Below are positions 32,605 through 43,516 of a DNA stretch of 64,000 nucleotides, in pieces. Numbering within the stretch: position 1 is the first letter of the stretch; each line of letters begins with the position of its first letter. The translations under genes were made by a program, and so were the position numbers. The notes beneath the pieces were generated by a model that was not told where the DNA came from, did not search any database, and was given only the letters and a program-made list of their open reading frames with translations. Source of the stretch: Phocoena phocoena (Eukaryota > Chordata > Mammalia > Artiodactyla > Phocoenidae); NCBI RefSeq assembly GCF_963924675.1, contig NC_089219.1:150370288-150434287 (forward strand), read 5' to 3'.

Positions 32605-32850
32605 ACTGAGTGGGCAGGCTTGGAAGTCATACTGACTTAGTCTCAAATACTGACTCTATTGCTCCCTTACTTTCTGTGTGGGCTGGTATCCAAACACTCT
32701 GTGACACAAATTGCTCATTTATAACTCAGGTGTGATAATGTTGCCTACCTCATAGGGTTTTTGTGATGGACAAGTGAGATGATGTATGTAAAGCATTTGG
32801 TATATTGTTTGACCCACAATAAATACTCAATAAATATTGGCAACAATTGA
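32605..32850 (+). mobile_element. MIR SINE relic
   Basis: Forward MIR: ACTTTCTGTGTGGGCTGG, GCTCATTTATAACTCAGGTGTGATAATGTTGCCTACCTCATAGGG, ending ACCCACAATAAATACTCAATAAATATTGG. Confidence 0.75.
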
Positions 32851-33234
32851 CGGCAATGACAGGCATGACTGAACACTTCATGTACCAGGATGTGCCCACT
32901 TTTCATGTAATTTATAAAAAGAGCATGTCATGACAGAGAATTTGAAAAATCTATAAAAGAAATATAAAGGAGATGCTAATAGTGTTGAGATCATTCAGTT
33001 ATTCTCCTTATTCTTTCCCCACCCAGTAGAATTTCTTCTTTGGCAAAGATGACATCATTTACAAAGATCCAGATTTGTTTAAACATTGTCCTCCTTCCCT
33101 TCCTCCCCTGTAGTCCCATCTGTGTTTTGTTTGCCTTAATTTATTATGCTCTTGCAAATTAAAAAGCAGAACTACAATCTGAGCTCATTGGAATTGCACA
33201 AGGGTGAGAAGAGAAGAAAGAAATTTGTATTTAA

Positions 33235-33424
33235 GGATCACATAACATGTGCTACTCTTCGTTTGAGGCTTAACCTAACTGCTTAACCATCACAGCAGTG
33301 CCATGAGTAAACTACTATTATGTCCATTTTCGCATGATAAAACTGAGGCTCAGAGGAGAAAATGATCAGACCAAAGGATACAGATGGCAAAGCCAAGATT
33401 TGAATCCAGGTCTAAGTAGCTTTA
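33235..33424 (-). mobile_element. MIR SINE relic
   Basis: TCGCATGATAAAACTGAGGCTCAGAGGAG, GGCAAAGCCAAGATTTGAATCCAGGTCT is the reverse MIR core, now bordered at 33425 by a CHR SINE's duplicated target. Confidence 0.7.
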
Positions 33425-33440
33425 AAATTATAGTACTTCC

Positions 33441-33654
33441 GGGCATCCCTGGTGGCGCAGTGGTTGAGAGTCCGCCTGCCGATGCAGGGGACGTGGGTTT
33501 GTGCCCCGGTCCCGGAAGATCCCACATACGTGCCGCGGAGCAGCTGGGCCTGTGAGCCATGGCCGCTGAGCCTGCGCGTGCGGAGCCTGTGCCCCGCAAC
33601 GGGAGAGGCCACAACAGTGAGAGGCCCGCGTACCGCAAAAAAAAAAAAAAAAAA
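33441..33654 (+). mobile_element. CHR-type SINE with 16-bp target-site duplication
   Basis: Forward SINE from GGGCATCCCTGGTGGCGCAGTGG to GTACCGC plus a pure A-tail of about 20. It is flanked by AAATTATAGTACTTCC (33425-33440) and AAATTATGGTACTTCC (33655-33670), with one mismatch. The clean tail suggests youth. Confidence 0.96.
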
Positions 33655-33909
33655 AAATTATGGTACTTCCACTACACATTACTTTATATTTGTTGGTATA
33701 TAATTAAAGCTAACTGTTCCTTGATATTTCTCAGAAGTATTCATTAGTGGGTAAATATTTTCCTACCACTTCTCTTTTAGTTGTCAAATAAAACCCAATT
33801 ACCTAAAGGTGAGCATTTCCTTGGGACAAATTGTATTTTCTCATATAAAGCCAAATAGTTTGCTATAAAGAAGGCAATTTACCTCAAACAAGCATTAACT
33901 GCAATCACT

Positions 33910-34205
33910 GTTGAAAATGCTCTTTCCTCAAGGTCTCCATCTATTACCACCTCCTCTAAGACTTCCATGGTATCCTTTCTTCCCCTCTCCTACACATTAA
34001 TCCTTGTGGTTCGAAGCACTTGGCCTCTCCCTGCTGGTACTTTCTTAGTCTGTTCTGCCACATATGGGCTAATTGTAGGACAAGTCTAAACTGCAAGGAG
34101 GTTTGAACTTACTGGTGGCAAGTATAAGATCTAATTTATCATTTTATCTTTTATTCCCTAGTGCAATTCCATGCACAGAGTAGGCACTGAATAAATTGTC
34201 GTTAA
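33910..34205 (+). mobile_element. L2 LINE 3' end relic
   Basis: CTTCCATGGTATCC through CTTGGCCTCTCCCTGC and TTATTCCCTAGTGCAATTCCATGCACAGAGTAGGCACTGAATAAATTGT follows the L2 3' UTR layout. Confidence 0.55.
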
Positions 34206-34614
34206 GTTGTATTTACCAGTCTATCTTCTTTATGACCCTGGAATTTATTGACTTGTTTAATAAGTACTGCAGATTTATTAAGTAAGATGAGGACTGAAAA
34301 CATTATTCCAACCTTTGGCCGTTCCTCCCTCGTAATTCATAGTTTAGGTAAATCTTCCCTGACCTCTGTATCAGATTAGAACTTCACTAGGTCGAAAAGA
34401 GAGGAAAGAATTTTCCAGGATAAAAGAACTATAAAGAAGATTTTGAATTTATTTGAGAACTATATGGAAGTGAGCTCAGTTTTATATTCGATCAATCACC
34501 TCTCTTTCTACTTCAAACCTGCTTCATTCAAAGAATGGTATCTTTATCCACCCAGATTTAGGTGCCTCGCCATCTATTGCTTTCATCACTTGAAGACATT
34601 TTACAAAAAAAAAA

Positions 34615-35445
34615 AAAAAAAAGGTATTGGAATGGCCAAAACAAGCACAGGGGGAGGAAAAGCTCAACACCATTATTCATCAAGGAAATGAAAAGCAACA
34701 AGGCAATAAGCTACTACTAAACACCCATTAGAATGACTAAAGTTTAAAAAGACCTTTTATTGGTGAGGATAAGAACACCTGGCATTCTCATACACTGTTA
34801 CTGAGTATGTAAAATAGTACAACCACTTTGGGAAACACTTTGGTCACTTCTTATAAAGTAAAACAGATACCTTATGACCCTGTAATTCCAATTCTAAGTA
34901 TTGACCCAGGGAAAATAAAAACATGTCTACAGAAGACTTGCACATAAATGTTCTTAGCAGCTTTATTCCTAATTAGTCACAACTGGAAACAGTTCAAATG
35001 TCCATCAACAGCTGAATGGATAAACAAATTGTAGTGCCTGCATACACTGGTACTTCCATATCTACTCAATATTGAAAAGGAACAAATTAGTGATACAAAC
35101 AACAACATGAATGAATCTGAAAAACACGGTGAGCCAAGAGAAGCTAGACACCTAAGAGTACATACTATATGACTCCATTTGTGTGAGGTTCTGGAACACA
35201 CAAAATCAATTTACTGTGAAAGAAATCAAATTAGTGGCTGTCTAGAGTGGGCACTGCAAAGGGGTAGGAGGACTGGTAAAAGGGCAACAGGGAACTTCTG
35301 AGGGCAACAAAAATGCTCTGTATATCGATCAGGGTGGTGGTTATGCATGTATGCATTTGTCAAAACTCATCAAACTGAATACTTGAAATGTTTCCATTTG
35401 GCTTATGTAAACTACACCTCCATAAAGTTGATTAAGAACCATAAA
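34615..35445 (+). mobile_element. Old L1 3'-region fragment
   Basis: AACACCATTATTCATCAAGGAAATG, ACCTGGCATTCTCATACACTGTTACTGAG, ATTGACCCAGGGAAAATAAAAACATGTC, GTCCATCAACAGCTGAATGGATAAA, and finally CTTGAAATGTTTCCATTTGGCTTATGTAAACTACACCTCCATAAAG follow the ORF2 end and 3' UTR of an old L1M element. An A-run precedes it. Confidence 0.75.
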
Positions 35446-35886
35446 ATGAGACCAAAGTTTTCAGTTCTGGAGTTGGTGGGCTTTAGCAACAAGGACCAAG
35501 TAAATCATTATGTCGAGGACAGCACAATCAAACGTACCTCTTCCCTTTTTGCCCCCTAATTTAGTAGAACAGTTTTAATTAAGTAGTGTTAGCCTTGGTT
35601 GTGCAATAATCTTAGCCTATAAGGAACAACAGTAGTGGCCTTTGCTGACTTCCAAAAAACTGAGTTATTATATATGAGAAAATTGACAACATGACAAAAA
35701 ATTATAAGCATGTTGGATCGATCTTCTGATTTGGGTAGTATAATCCTGGTTGTTTACTATATTCTGAGAGGCCCAGGGTCAAATCAGAGGGCTCACCATT
35801 ACCAGAACATCCGTGGGAACTTCCAGCGTGACTTACCATCAAAGGGAAACCAGGAAGATTCCATTAACTGTATAGTTTTGACCCCT

Positions 35887-35928
35887 GCTTGTTCTCACTG
35901 TTCCATCTGAGGAGCTGTGAGAACAAGC
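35887..35928. other. Perfect 12-bp inverted repeat (hairpin)
   Basis: Arms GCTTGTTCTCAC (35887-35898) and GTGAGAACAAGC (35917-35928) around an 18-base loop. A second hairpin, GAGGAGAG/CTCTCCTC, follows at 35955-35977. Confidence 0.8.
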
Positions 35929-36084
35929 CACTAATCTGATTTCTCAGAGCTAGTGAGGAGAGTTTCTGGCTCTCCTCCAATGACCTCTCCCATGTAGTGA
36001 ATCCCCACTAAACCTTGTGCCAGCATAATGTGGGGGACAGATGTGATGACAGCAACAATTCAGATGCTTGGACGGTCTCGTTGC

Positions 36085-36260
36085 CCCTAGGGTGCCCTAC
36101 ACTGATATCTCAGTTAGTCCTCCATCCTCTCCTTGAGATAGGTGCTATGATCCTCCCCTAAGGGAGTTTCAAGAATTACCTAACTAGTCCAGAGTCATAC
36201 ATCTGGTAATGATCAGGGCGAAACTTGAACCCAAATCTTCTGACTACAGATTTTTCACTT
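36085..36260 (-). mobile_element. MIR SINE relic
   Basis: TTACCTAACTAGTCCAGAGTCATACATCTGGTAATGATCAGGGCGAAACTTGAACCCAAATCTTCTGACTACAG follows the reverse MIR arrangement. Confidence 0.55.
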
Positions 36261-37137
36261 GGTCCATCACACCACTCATACCTCACAATATATGTCCCGC
36301 AAAATGAAACGGCAGCTCCTGCAGGCACCACTCCAAGCACATGATTTTCACTCTAAGTGTCAGTGGATACTAACTGGATCAGATATCTCTTTCCCATAAT
36401 CTTTACTGTTTCCATGGATTCAGGATTTTTAAACAACAGTAGGATGAATTAGGAGAATAATTGTACCCACACTTAAGAATGTACTATGTCCATTTTCCCA
36501 GTTATCTTAGAAAATACCTGTAAAGGTAAATGCAATATAAAAACACATAAATATAGATATAACTAGAGTGTGCTTCTGATGTCAATTATCAGACCATAGT
36601 TGTGCCTACTTGGATGTTTTCTATGAGCTATTTCCCATGTGTCATTATCAGTTGTCCTTCAGGGGCAGCAGTGTGGTTAAAACAAAGGGTCATTTTGTTG
36701 TCTCACTAAGGTTTTGCAGTTTAACTCTTTCACCTCCACCTAAATAGAAGTTATGTTTAAACTAGCTGCTCATTTCATACTCTCTTGTTTCTCCTAAAGA
36801 TGTTTATCTGGAAAATTAGTCTAAGGACATAATTCACAATTCAGAAAAAACAACTTTAAGCAAAAAGATACTATACTTATATAAAAAAAAAAATTTTTTT
36901 TAAAGTACTTAAATATCCAATGATATTTGGTTACATACCTTTTGGTATGTATACCCACAATACTGAACGTTATGTAGTGATTGAGTTATATAGACAAATA
37001 AATTTGTAACAGAATATGAAATGTTTTATTACAATGTTATCAAGCAAGATAAAAATTATAAATTCTATACATATTATGATCATCAATCTATGTATCAACA
37101 TAAAAACAAAGTTATATATAAAAGAGATTGAAAAAAA

Positions 37138-37626
37138 ATTTGTAATGAGGTGGATAGACCTAGAATCTGTCATACAGAGTGAAGTAAGTCAGAAAGAGAG
37201 AGACAAATATCATATGCTAACACATATATATGGAATTTAAGGAAAAAAAAATGTCATGAAGAGCCTGGGGTAAGACAGGAATAAAGACACAGACCTACTA
37301 GAGAATGGACTTGAGGATATGGGGAGGGGGAAGGGTGAGCTGTGACAAAGCGAGAGAGAGGCATGGACATATATACACTACCAAACGTAAGGTAGATAGC
37401 TAGTGGGAAGCAGCCGCATAGCACAGGGAGATCAGCTTGGTGCTTTGTGACCGCCTGGCGCGGTGGGATAGGGAGAGTGGGAGGGAGGGAGACGCAAGAG
37501 GGAAGAGATATGGGAACATATGTATATATATAACTGATTCATTTTGTTGTAAAGCAGAAACTAACACACCATTGTAAAGCAATTATACTCCAATAAAGAT
37601 GTTAAATAAATAAATAAATAAATAAA
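37138..37626 (+). mobile_element. 5'-truncated L1 3' end with TAAA tail
   Basis: Begins in the ORF2 C-terminus (RWIDLESVIQSEVSQKERDKYH), passes through a 3' UTR with GGGGAGGGGGAAGGGTGAGC and AGCAGCCGCATAGCACAGGGAGATCAG, and ends CCATTGTAAAGCAATTATACTCCAATAAAGATG followed by (TAAA)n. It is the same subfamily as the 3' end of the large L1 at 43.1-50.4 kb. Confidence 0.92.
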
Positions 37627-37639
37627 CCCAAATGTCAAC

Positions 37640-39700
37640 TAAGGATATATCTGTGGAGTATGCTTACTGATTTTTTTCTTCTTCCTATTTTAATTTATTT
37701 TCTCTATTGAGCATACATTACTATTAATTCTAGAAATCCTTACTCTCATTTTAAAAGAAATCCTATCTGCTGATTCAAGATCATAATTGCTCAGTATTTG
37801 ATTGTGTTGGGTTATAACTTGTTTGAATCTAGTGATCTGAACTTCTTTATTTGAACTTCTTGCAATTTAATTCCATTTTGATCATATCAGTTCATCCTTT
37901 CTAGTTTGAAAAAAATTTCTCCTTGGTAGAGAAGACAAAATCCAACATTTTTTGGCAAGTCTTGATGGTTCTTCCCATCCAGAATCCAGCCCTCAGATTA
38001 GAACTTAACTCTCTTACACCCCTACTCTCCCCACATACTTCCCGTCTCTCTCCCTCATGCTCTCAATATAGTTATATAACAATCTTTACTTAAAGTAATA
38101 TTCAGTATTTATATATTAGTACTATAAATATTAACAGATTAGTATGTAGTACATTATTATTAACTTTTCTTTTTGCATTAATTTTTAAAATATTTCTTTC
38201 CATTGATAATTGCCTCATTCTACTGTTTGCTCAGTTTTTCTATATACCTCTCACTAACTTTACACAGAACTATAAAACTCCCTAAAATATGGTCAGACAT
38301 TAAATAAACTATGAGTTCCATTTTTTTCTTCCTCTTGGAGTACAAACTTTTGTAGTCTTTCATTATCTTATACCAATCTGTACCTCTGTCATCTTGGGAC
38401 TTCCTTTTATCATGATTCTGAGAATTAACTTTGCCTCTTTTGTTATTATTGTTATTGGATTTCCTGCTTCCTGCACCTCTGACTTCTTGTCTTGAGTTTC
38501 TCCTTATTCTGATAGCTTCCTGAAAGGGGGAGGGGGAGCATTGGAGGTAATTTTCTCTTTCTAAATTTTTTGAATGTTTGAAAAAACTTGGTTTTACCCA
38601 CAAACTTGACTGAAAGTTTGTCTAGGTTTTTTAAATCTAAGTTGAAATTTCTTTTCCTTAGAATTTTGAAGGCATTTCCCTACTGTCATGTATTTTCAGG
38701 ATTACTAACTTCCAGAATTTAGATGTCATTCTGACTCCAAATTCTTTATGTTTGGCCCAGTTTGATTCTCTATAAAGCTAAACTTTCTTCTCTTTGAGCT
38801 TGGAACTCTGAAATTTTATCTCAATACGCCTTGTATTAGACTTTTTCTTTCGCTCTGCTGGACAAGTCAATTTAGAAATTCATATCCTCCAGTTTTGGGA
38901 AGTATTCTTATATTATTCTTTTGATAATTTTTTTCTGTATTCTCTTCCTTAAACTCCTATTAGTTAGACCATTAGTCCTAAGATTCCTATTAGTTCTCTA
39001 AACTTTGTATCTTTTTTTTTCTATCTTTTATCTCTTTGTCCTTTTGTTATATTTCCTTAAAGATGTCCTCAATTTTATCATTCAGTCCTTCTATTGAACT
39101 TTTATTACTGCTATGATCTTTTCAGTTACCATTAGCTCTTACTTAGTCTCTGAATATTCCTTTGCTTTTACCAGCATCCTTTTCTCATTTCATAGATATA
39201 ATATCTTTTTTTATAGATGATGATATTAATTATGCAGGTTTGGTTTTGTTTTGGTGGTGGGTAACTCTTCCACTGTTTGCACTGTCTGCATGTGTGTTCT
39301 GAGTTCCTTTTTTTTTTTTTTTGTCTCTGTTTTTTTTAGTTTTGGCCTCTGTTTCTCATGCTGGAGGCTCTTCTCAGCTCTCTTATGATTTGTAATTTTC
39401 CTTTAATATTGAAGAGTAAGGCTCCAAAAAGTTGGTACAAATCTCTCTGTGTGTGTATGGTCCAGGTTGGTTTCCTCGTTGGCTTGACTGTAGAGTTATT
39501 GACAGTAGGAAGTAGCTCCATATGTTATTGTCTGAAAATACTTTCTCTTAGGTCTATCTGTTTCTCTAGAAAGAAATCCTCCAAAGCCTTGCCTGGGATG
39601 GAACAGAGAGGTATAAGCCTGGCTACTAACATCCTGAGATCTTAATATTTGTCTTTCCTACCCCTCTTCTTTCGCTTTCTGTTATCTTAGAGTCGAGAAT
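37640..39700 (-). mobile_element. Probable ancient LINE-derived stretch
   Basis: Long T-rich, pyrimidine-biased text such as CTTAGAATTTTGAAGGCATTTCCCTACTGTCATGTATTTTC and TTATCTCAATACGCCTTGTATTAGAC has the look of old antisense LINE sequence. No coding region is supported. Family unassigned. Confidence 0.35.
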
Positions 39701-40056
39701 TATTCTGCCTTGATTTTTCCACTTAATACCAGCTTCCTCCTGCCAAGGTAGTCACCTGGATGCTCTGGATATGAGAAGGATCCTTCGAGGTCTATATACT
39801 TCACGTATATCTTCAACCCATTCTCCTAATTTCAGTTCAAACCCTCTTTCCCCCATCTTCAGAGGTTTTGGTGCCTCCAGTTTCTCAGCTTTTCTGAGGT
39901 TCTTCAGCATAAACAGACCAGCTTCTCCCTCTGCAGGCAGTTAGGTTTTAACTTCCTACTCTCTGCTAAATTAGTTACCGTTAGGACACCCGTGTGCATA
40001 TCCTCACCCATGGTCATTCTCTTGTGTTTTTCTGCCTTAAAAAAAATTCCTTTCTT

Positions 40057-40390
40057 GGACTTCCCTGGTGGTGCAGTGGTTAAGATTCCACCCGCCAATG
40101 CAGGCGACACGGGTTCAATCCGAGGTCTGGGAAGATCCCACATGCCGCGGAGCAACTAAGCCCGTGTGCCACAACTACTGAGCCTGTGCTCTAGAGCCCG
40201 TGAGCCACAATTACTGAGCCCGCGTGTTGCAACTACTGAAGCCCACGTGCCTAAAGCCCGTGCTCCACAACAAGAGAAGCCACCACAATGAGAAGCCCAT
40301 GCACTGCAACGAAGAGTAGACCCTGCTCGCGGCAACTAGAGAAAGCCCGCTCGCAGCAGTGAAGACCCGATGCAGCCAAAAATAAATCAT
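40057..40390 (+). mobile_element. Longer, older CHR-family SINE
   Basis: GGACTTCCCTGGTGGTGCAGTGGTTAAGA head, tRNA-like GGGTTCAATCC box, then repeated ACAACTACTGAGCC-type segments and a tail GCAGCCAAAAATAAAT. Flanked by AAAATTCCTTTC at 40043-40054 and 40416-40427. Confidence 0.9.
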
Positions 40391-40503
40391 TCATAAATAA
40401 ATAAATTTATTTTTTAAAATTCCTTTCCTATCACTTTAGTGGCATTTTGGGAAAGAGTATAATAAACATGAATGTTCATTTTTCATCATTTTAAACCAGA
40501 AGT

Positions 40504-40505
<2 letters not shown>

Positions 40506-40540
<35 letters not shown>
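40506..40540. repeat. (GT)n microsatellite
   Basis: About 17 perfect GT units in GTCAGTGTGTGTG...GTGTA. Probably polymorphic. Confidence 0.97.
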
Positions 40541-40541
<1 letters not shown>

Positions 40542-41780
40542 TTACCACTTAACTATTTCGTGTGATGCTATTATCACTTAAAGAACAGAAACATCTTTAT
40601 CAGCCAATATTTATTTTAGCATCTGGGTAGGAACTTTGAGAAAACTAGATATATCAATTAAAAATAGAGAAAAGAGTCAAGAGTTTAAAAATCTTCATTG
40701 TCCTTAGGACAGAAACATTCAGCAAGTAAGGCAAACTGTGGATTAGTTGTTTCCTTTTAAATGGCTTAGAGAGTAAGCTCTTCTTATCCAAAATATTACC
40801 TCAAATGCAACAAAGTGCGTCAATACATGTCCTCCTAAGCCAATTGTGAGTTACTAAAGAAAATCTTCAGGTTCTAGTCATGTTTCTTAATAAAATCATT
40901 TGACAAAGTGCTATTCACCATGGATAAAGTAATGGGGCATGTTGACCCAAGGAGAGCCTTCCTTCTCTAAAGCAGCCAATACAGAAGGGCTGCCAAGGAT
41001 CACAGGAGCTCAATCTGTGCACAGAGCACTAATATTTTTACTTCTAACTGAAGTACTATCTCAGAAATAAAGTTTTTATCATTTCAAATATGTGACAAGT
41101 CCAAGCTTCCAAGAGGAGGTCCCCAAACTAAGAATTTTTCTGTGATGATATCAACATGTACTTAAAAGGCAAATCAGATTCTTGGAGAGATGTCAGTGGT
41201 TTTAACCTAGGGGCTGAAATTATGCGGCTATCTGTTCCTGGTGAACTAAGACCAAAATATTAAAAAGAAATGTAAGTAGTTCTAGTATGGATGATGCAGT
41301 TTGAAATCACTTCAAGCTTTATTCCTTCATTTCGAACCCAAATTCAGCTATTTCCAGAGCACATGATTCCCTCAAAGTCCCACCAATTATGGGCAGAAGG
41401 TTTATCTTGGCAATGTTTACAATGAGGAAAATCTGAATGTTGGTGATGTTTCCAAAGAAAGCTTTTTCTGCTGTGAAGGACCCACAATGTCTAGTATATT
41501 TTCAGGATAAGCAGATATAATGTGCCGATGTTGCAAACTTGCGGCCTGCATGCTGGACCCAGGACTCAGTGTGTATTGTTGTCTAGGTTCCAAGCCTCCA
41601 CTCAGGCCCTGGATCCCATCTTTACCTCTCCTACTCTAGGACATTCTTCCAGCAATTGTCTCCCCTCTCACCTGCATCATCAGTTTTTTCTCTCAATTGG
41701 ATCTTTCCTGCAAACATACACACATACTCTTATTTCTCTGATTTTCAAAGAAACAGAAGTCCTCTCTGGACCCACTTCTC
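40541..41780. other. Intergenic stretch between CHR SINEs
   Basis: Mixed-composition sequence with no repeat or coding region I can name. It ends in the poly(T) of the next SINE. Confidence 0.4.
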
Positions 41781-41795
41781 CCTTCAGCCACTGTC

Positions 41796-41798
<3 letters not shown>

Positions 41799-41830
<32 letters not shown>

Positions 41831-42123
41831 CTATGGCTGCGTTAGGTCTTTGTGGCTGTGCGGGCTTTCTCTAGTTGCGTCGAGCAGGGGCTACTCTTCA
41901 TTGCAGTGTGTGGGCTTCTCATTGCAGAGCACGGGCTGTAGGCGCGTGGGCTTCAGTAGTTGCAGCATGCGGGCTCAGTAGTTGCAGCATGCAGGCTCAG
42001 TAGTTGTGGCATACTTGGGCTTAGTTGCTCCACAGTATGTGGGATCTTCCCAGACCAGGGATAGAACCTGTGTCCCCCTGCATTGGCTGGTGGATTCTTA
42101 ACCACTGTGCCACCAGGGAAGTC
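41799..42123 (-). mobile_element. Longer, older CHR-family SINE
   Basis: Poly(T) of about 30, ATCTATGGCTGCGTTAGG, then reverse-orientation SINE body to GTGCCACCAGGGAAGTCC. Same subfamily as the one at 40.1 kb, opposite orientation. Confidence 0.92.
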
Positions 42124-43516
42124 CCCCTGCCTCATTTTTTATTTCCCTTAGGACTCTTCAAAAGATCTGTAAATAATTTCTCGGTCTAATTTTTCTCCTC
42201 CTTGAACTTATTTCAATCAGGATTTTGCCCCTCCCCCCATGGCTTTACTAAAACTGCTTTTATCCAGGTCATTAATGATGCTCACACTTCTTAATGGTCA
42301 TTTCTTGGGACTGGCAGCAGCACGTGGCACAGTTGACCACTTGTTTCTTCTTAATGCACTTTCTTCTCTGGGATATCACATTCTCTTGGTTTTTCCTCTA
42401 TTTCTCTGGTTGTGTCTTCCCAGTTGGCTTTGCTGCCTCCTTTGAATTTCCCCCAGTCCTAAAGACAGTGCTTTAGTGATCAGTCCTTTGACCTGTTCCC
42501 TTCTCTATCAACACGTACTTCCTTGATGACATCTAGTCTAAATGGTTGGTATGATTCCTAAAATTATATGTCCAGTCTGAATCACTCCCATGAATTCTAA
42601 ACATATCTACCCAATTGACAACTCTGCTTGGAGATCTGATGGGCATTTCAAACCTACCAGGTAAAAAACCGAGCTCCTATTTTTTACCCCACCTCCAACA
42701 TCAGTTTTCCCCATCGTAGTTAACGAAAACCACATCCTTCCAGATCAGGCCAAAAATCCTGGGAGTCTTATTTGATGCTTCACTTTTTTGCACATCCTGC
42801 GTAGAATCTATCAGCAAATTTTGTTGTCTCTACATCCAAATACATCCCAAATCTGACTCCATCTCCCCACCTCCACCCTTTACAGTCTTGTCTGAGTAGG
42901 CTTCATTTCTAGATTGGATGACTGCTTCCGCTCAGGTCTCCTGGTCTGTCCTGACTCTGTAGAAGTATGTTCTCAGCATAGCAAGCACAGACCCTCTCAG
43001 CTCAGACGTACCAGCAGTTTCCTGTCTCTCCCAGGATAACAGCTCAGACCCTGACGATGGCCAGACAGACCTTGTAGGGTTCATGGATTCAACCATTCGC
43101 AGACTCAACCATCATGTAGTACTGTAGTATTTTTTTTCTTTTTTATTTATTTTTTAACATCTTTATTGGAGCGTAATTGCTTTATAATGGTGTGTTAGTT
43201 TCTGCTGTACAACAAACTGAATCAGCTATACATATACATACACCACCATATCTCCTCCCTCTTTCATCTCCCTCCCACCCTCTCTATCCCACCCCTCTAG
43301 GTGGTCACCAAGCTGATCTCCCTGTGCTATGTGGCTGCTTCCCACTAGCTATCTACTTTACATTTGGTAGTGTATATATGTCCATGTCACTCTCTCACTA
43401 TGTCCCAGCTTACCCTTCCCCCTCCCCATGTCCTCAAGTCCATTCTCTATGTCTGCATCTTTATTCCTGTTCTGCCCCTAGGTTCTTCAGAAACACTTTT
43501 TTTTTTTTTTTTTTTT

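Larger units (their letters stand above)
28690..33234. other. CD55 upstream intergenic stretch
   Basis: No gene seen. Recognisable pieces are a MIR (29915-30125), a diverged repeat at about 30850-31090, a MIR-like piece near 31640-31770, an L2-like stretch at about 31770-31935, a TG-rich tract (32385-32580) and a MIR (32605-32850). Confidence 0.5.
35446..37137. other. Intergenic stretch with hairpins
   Basis: No gene supported. A MIR relic sits at 36085-36260 and two perfect inverted repeats at 35887-35928 and 35955-35977. The rest, AT-rich after 36760, looks unique or decayed. Confidence 0.4.

Noticed and set aside
32205..32630. 141-residue His/Thr-rich frame
   Set aside because: It is the reverse translation of a decayed TG microsatellite.
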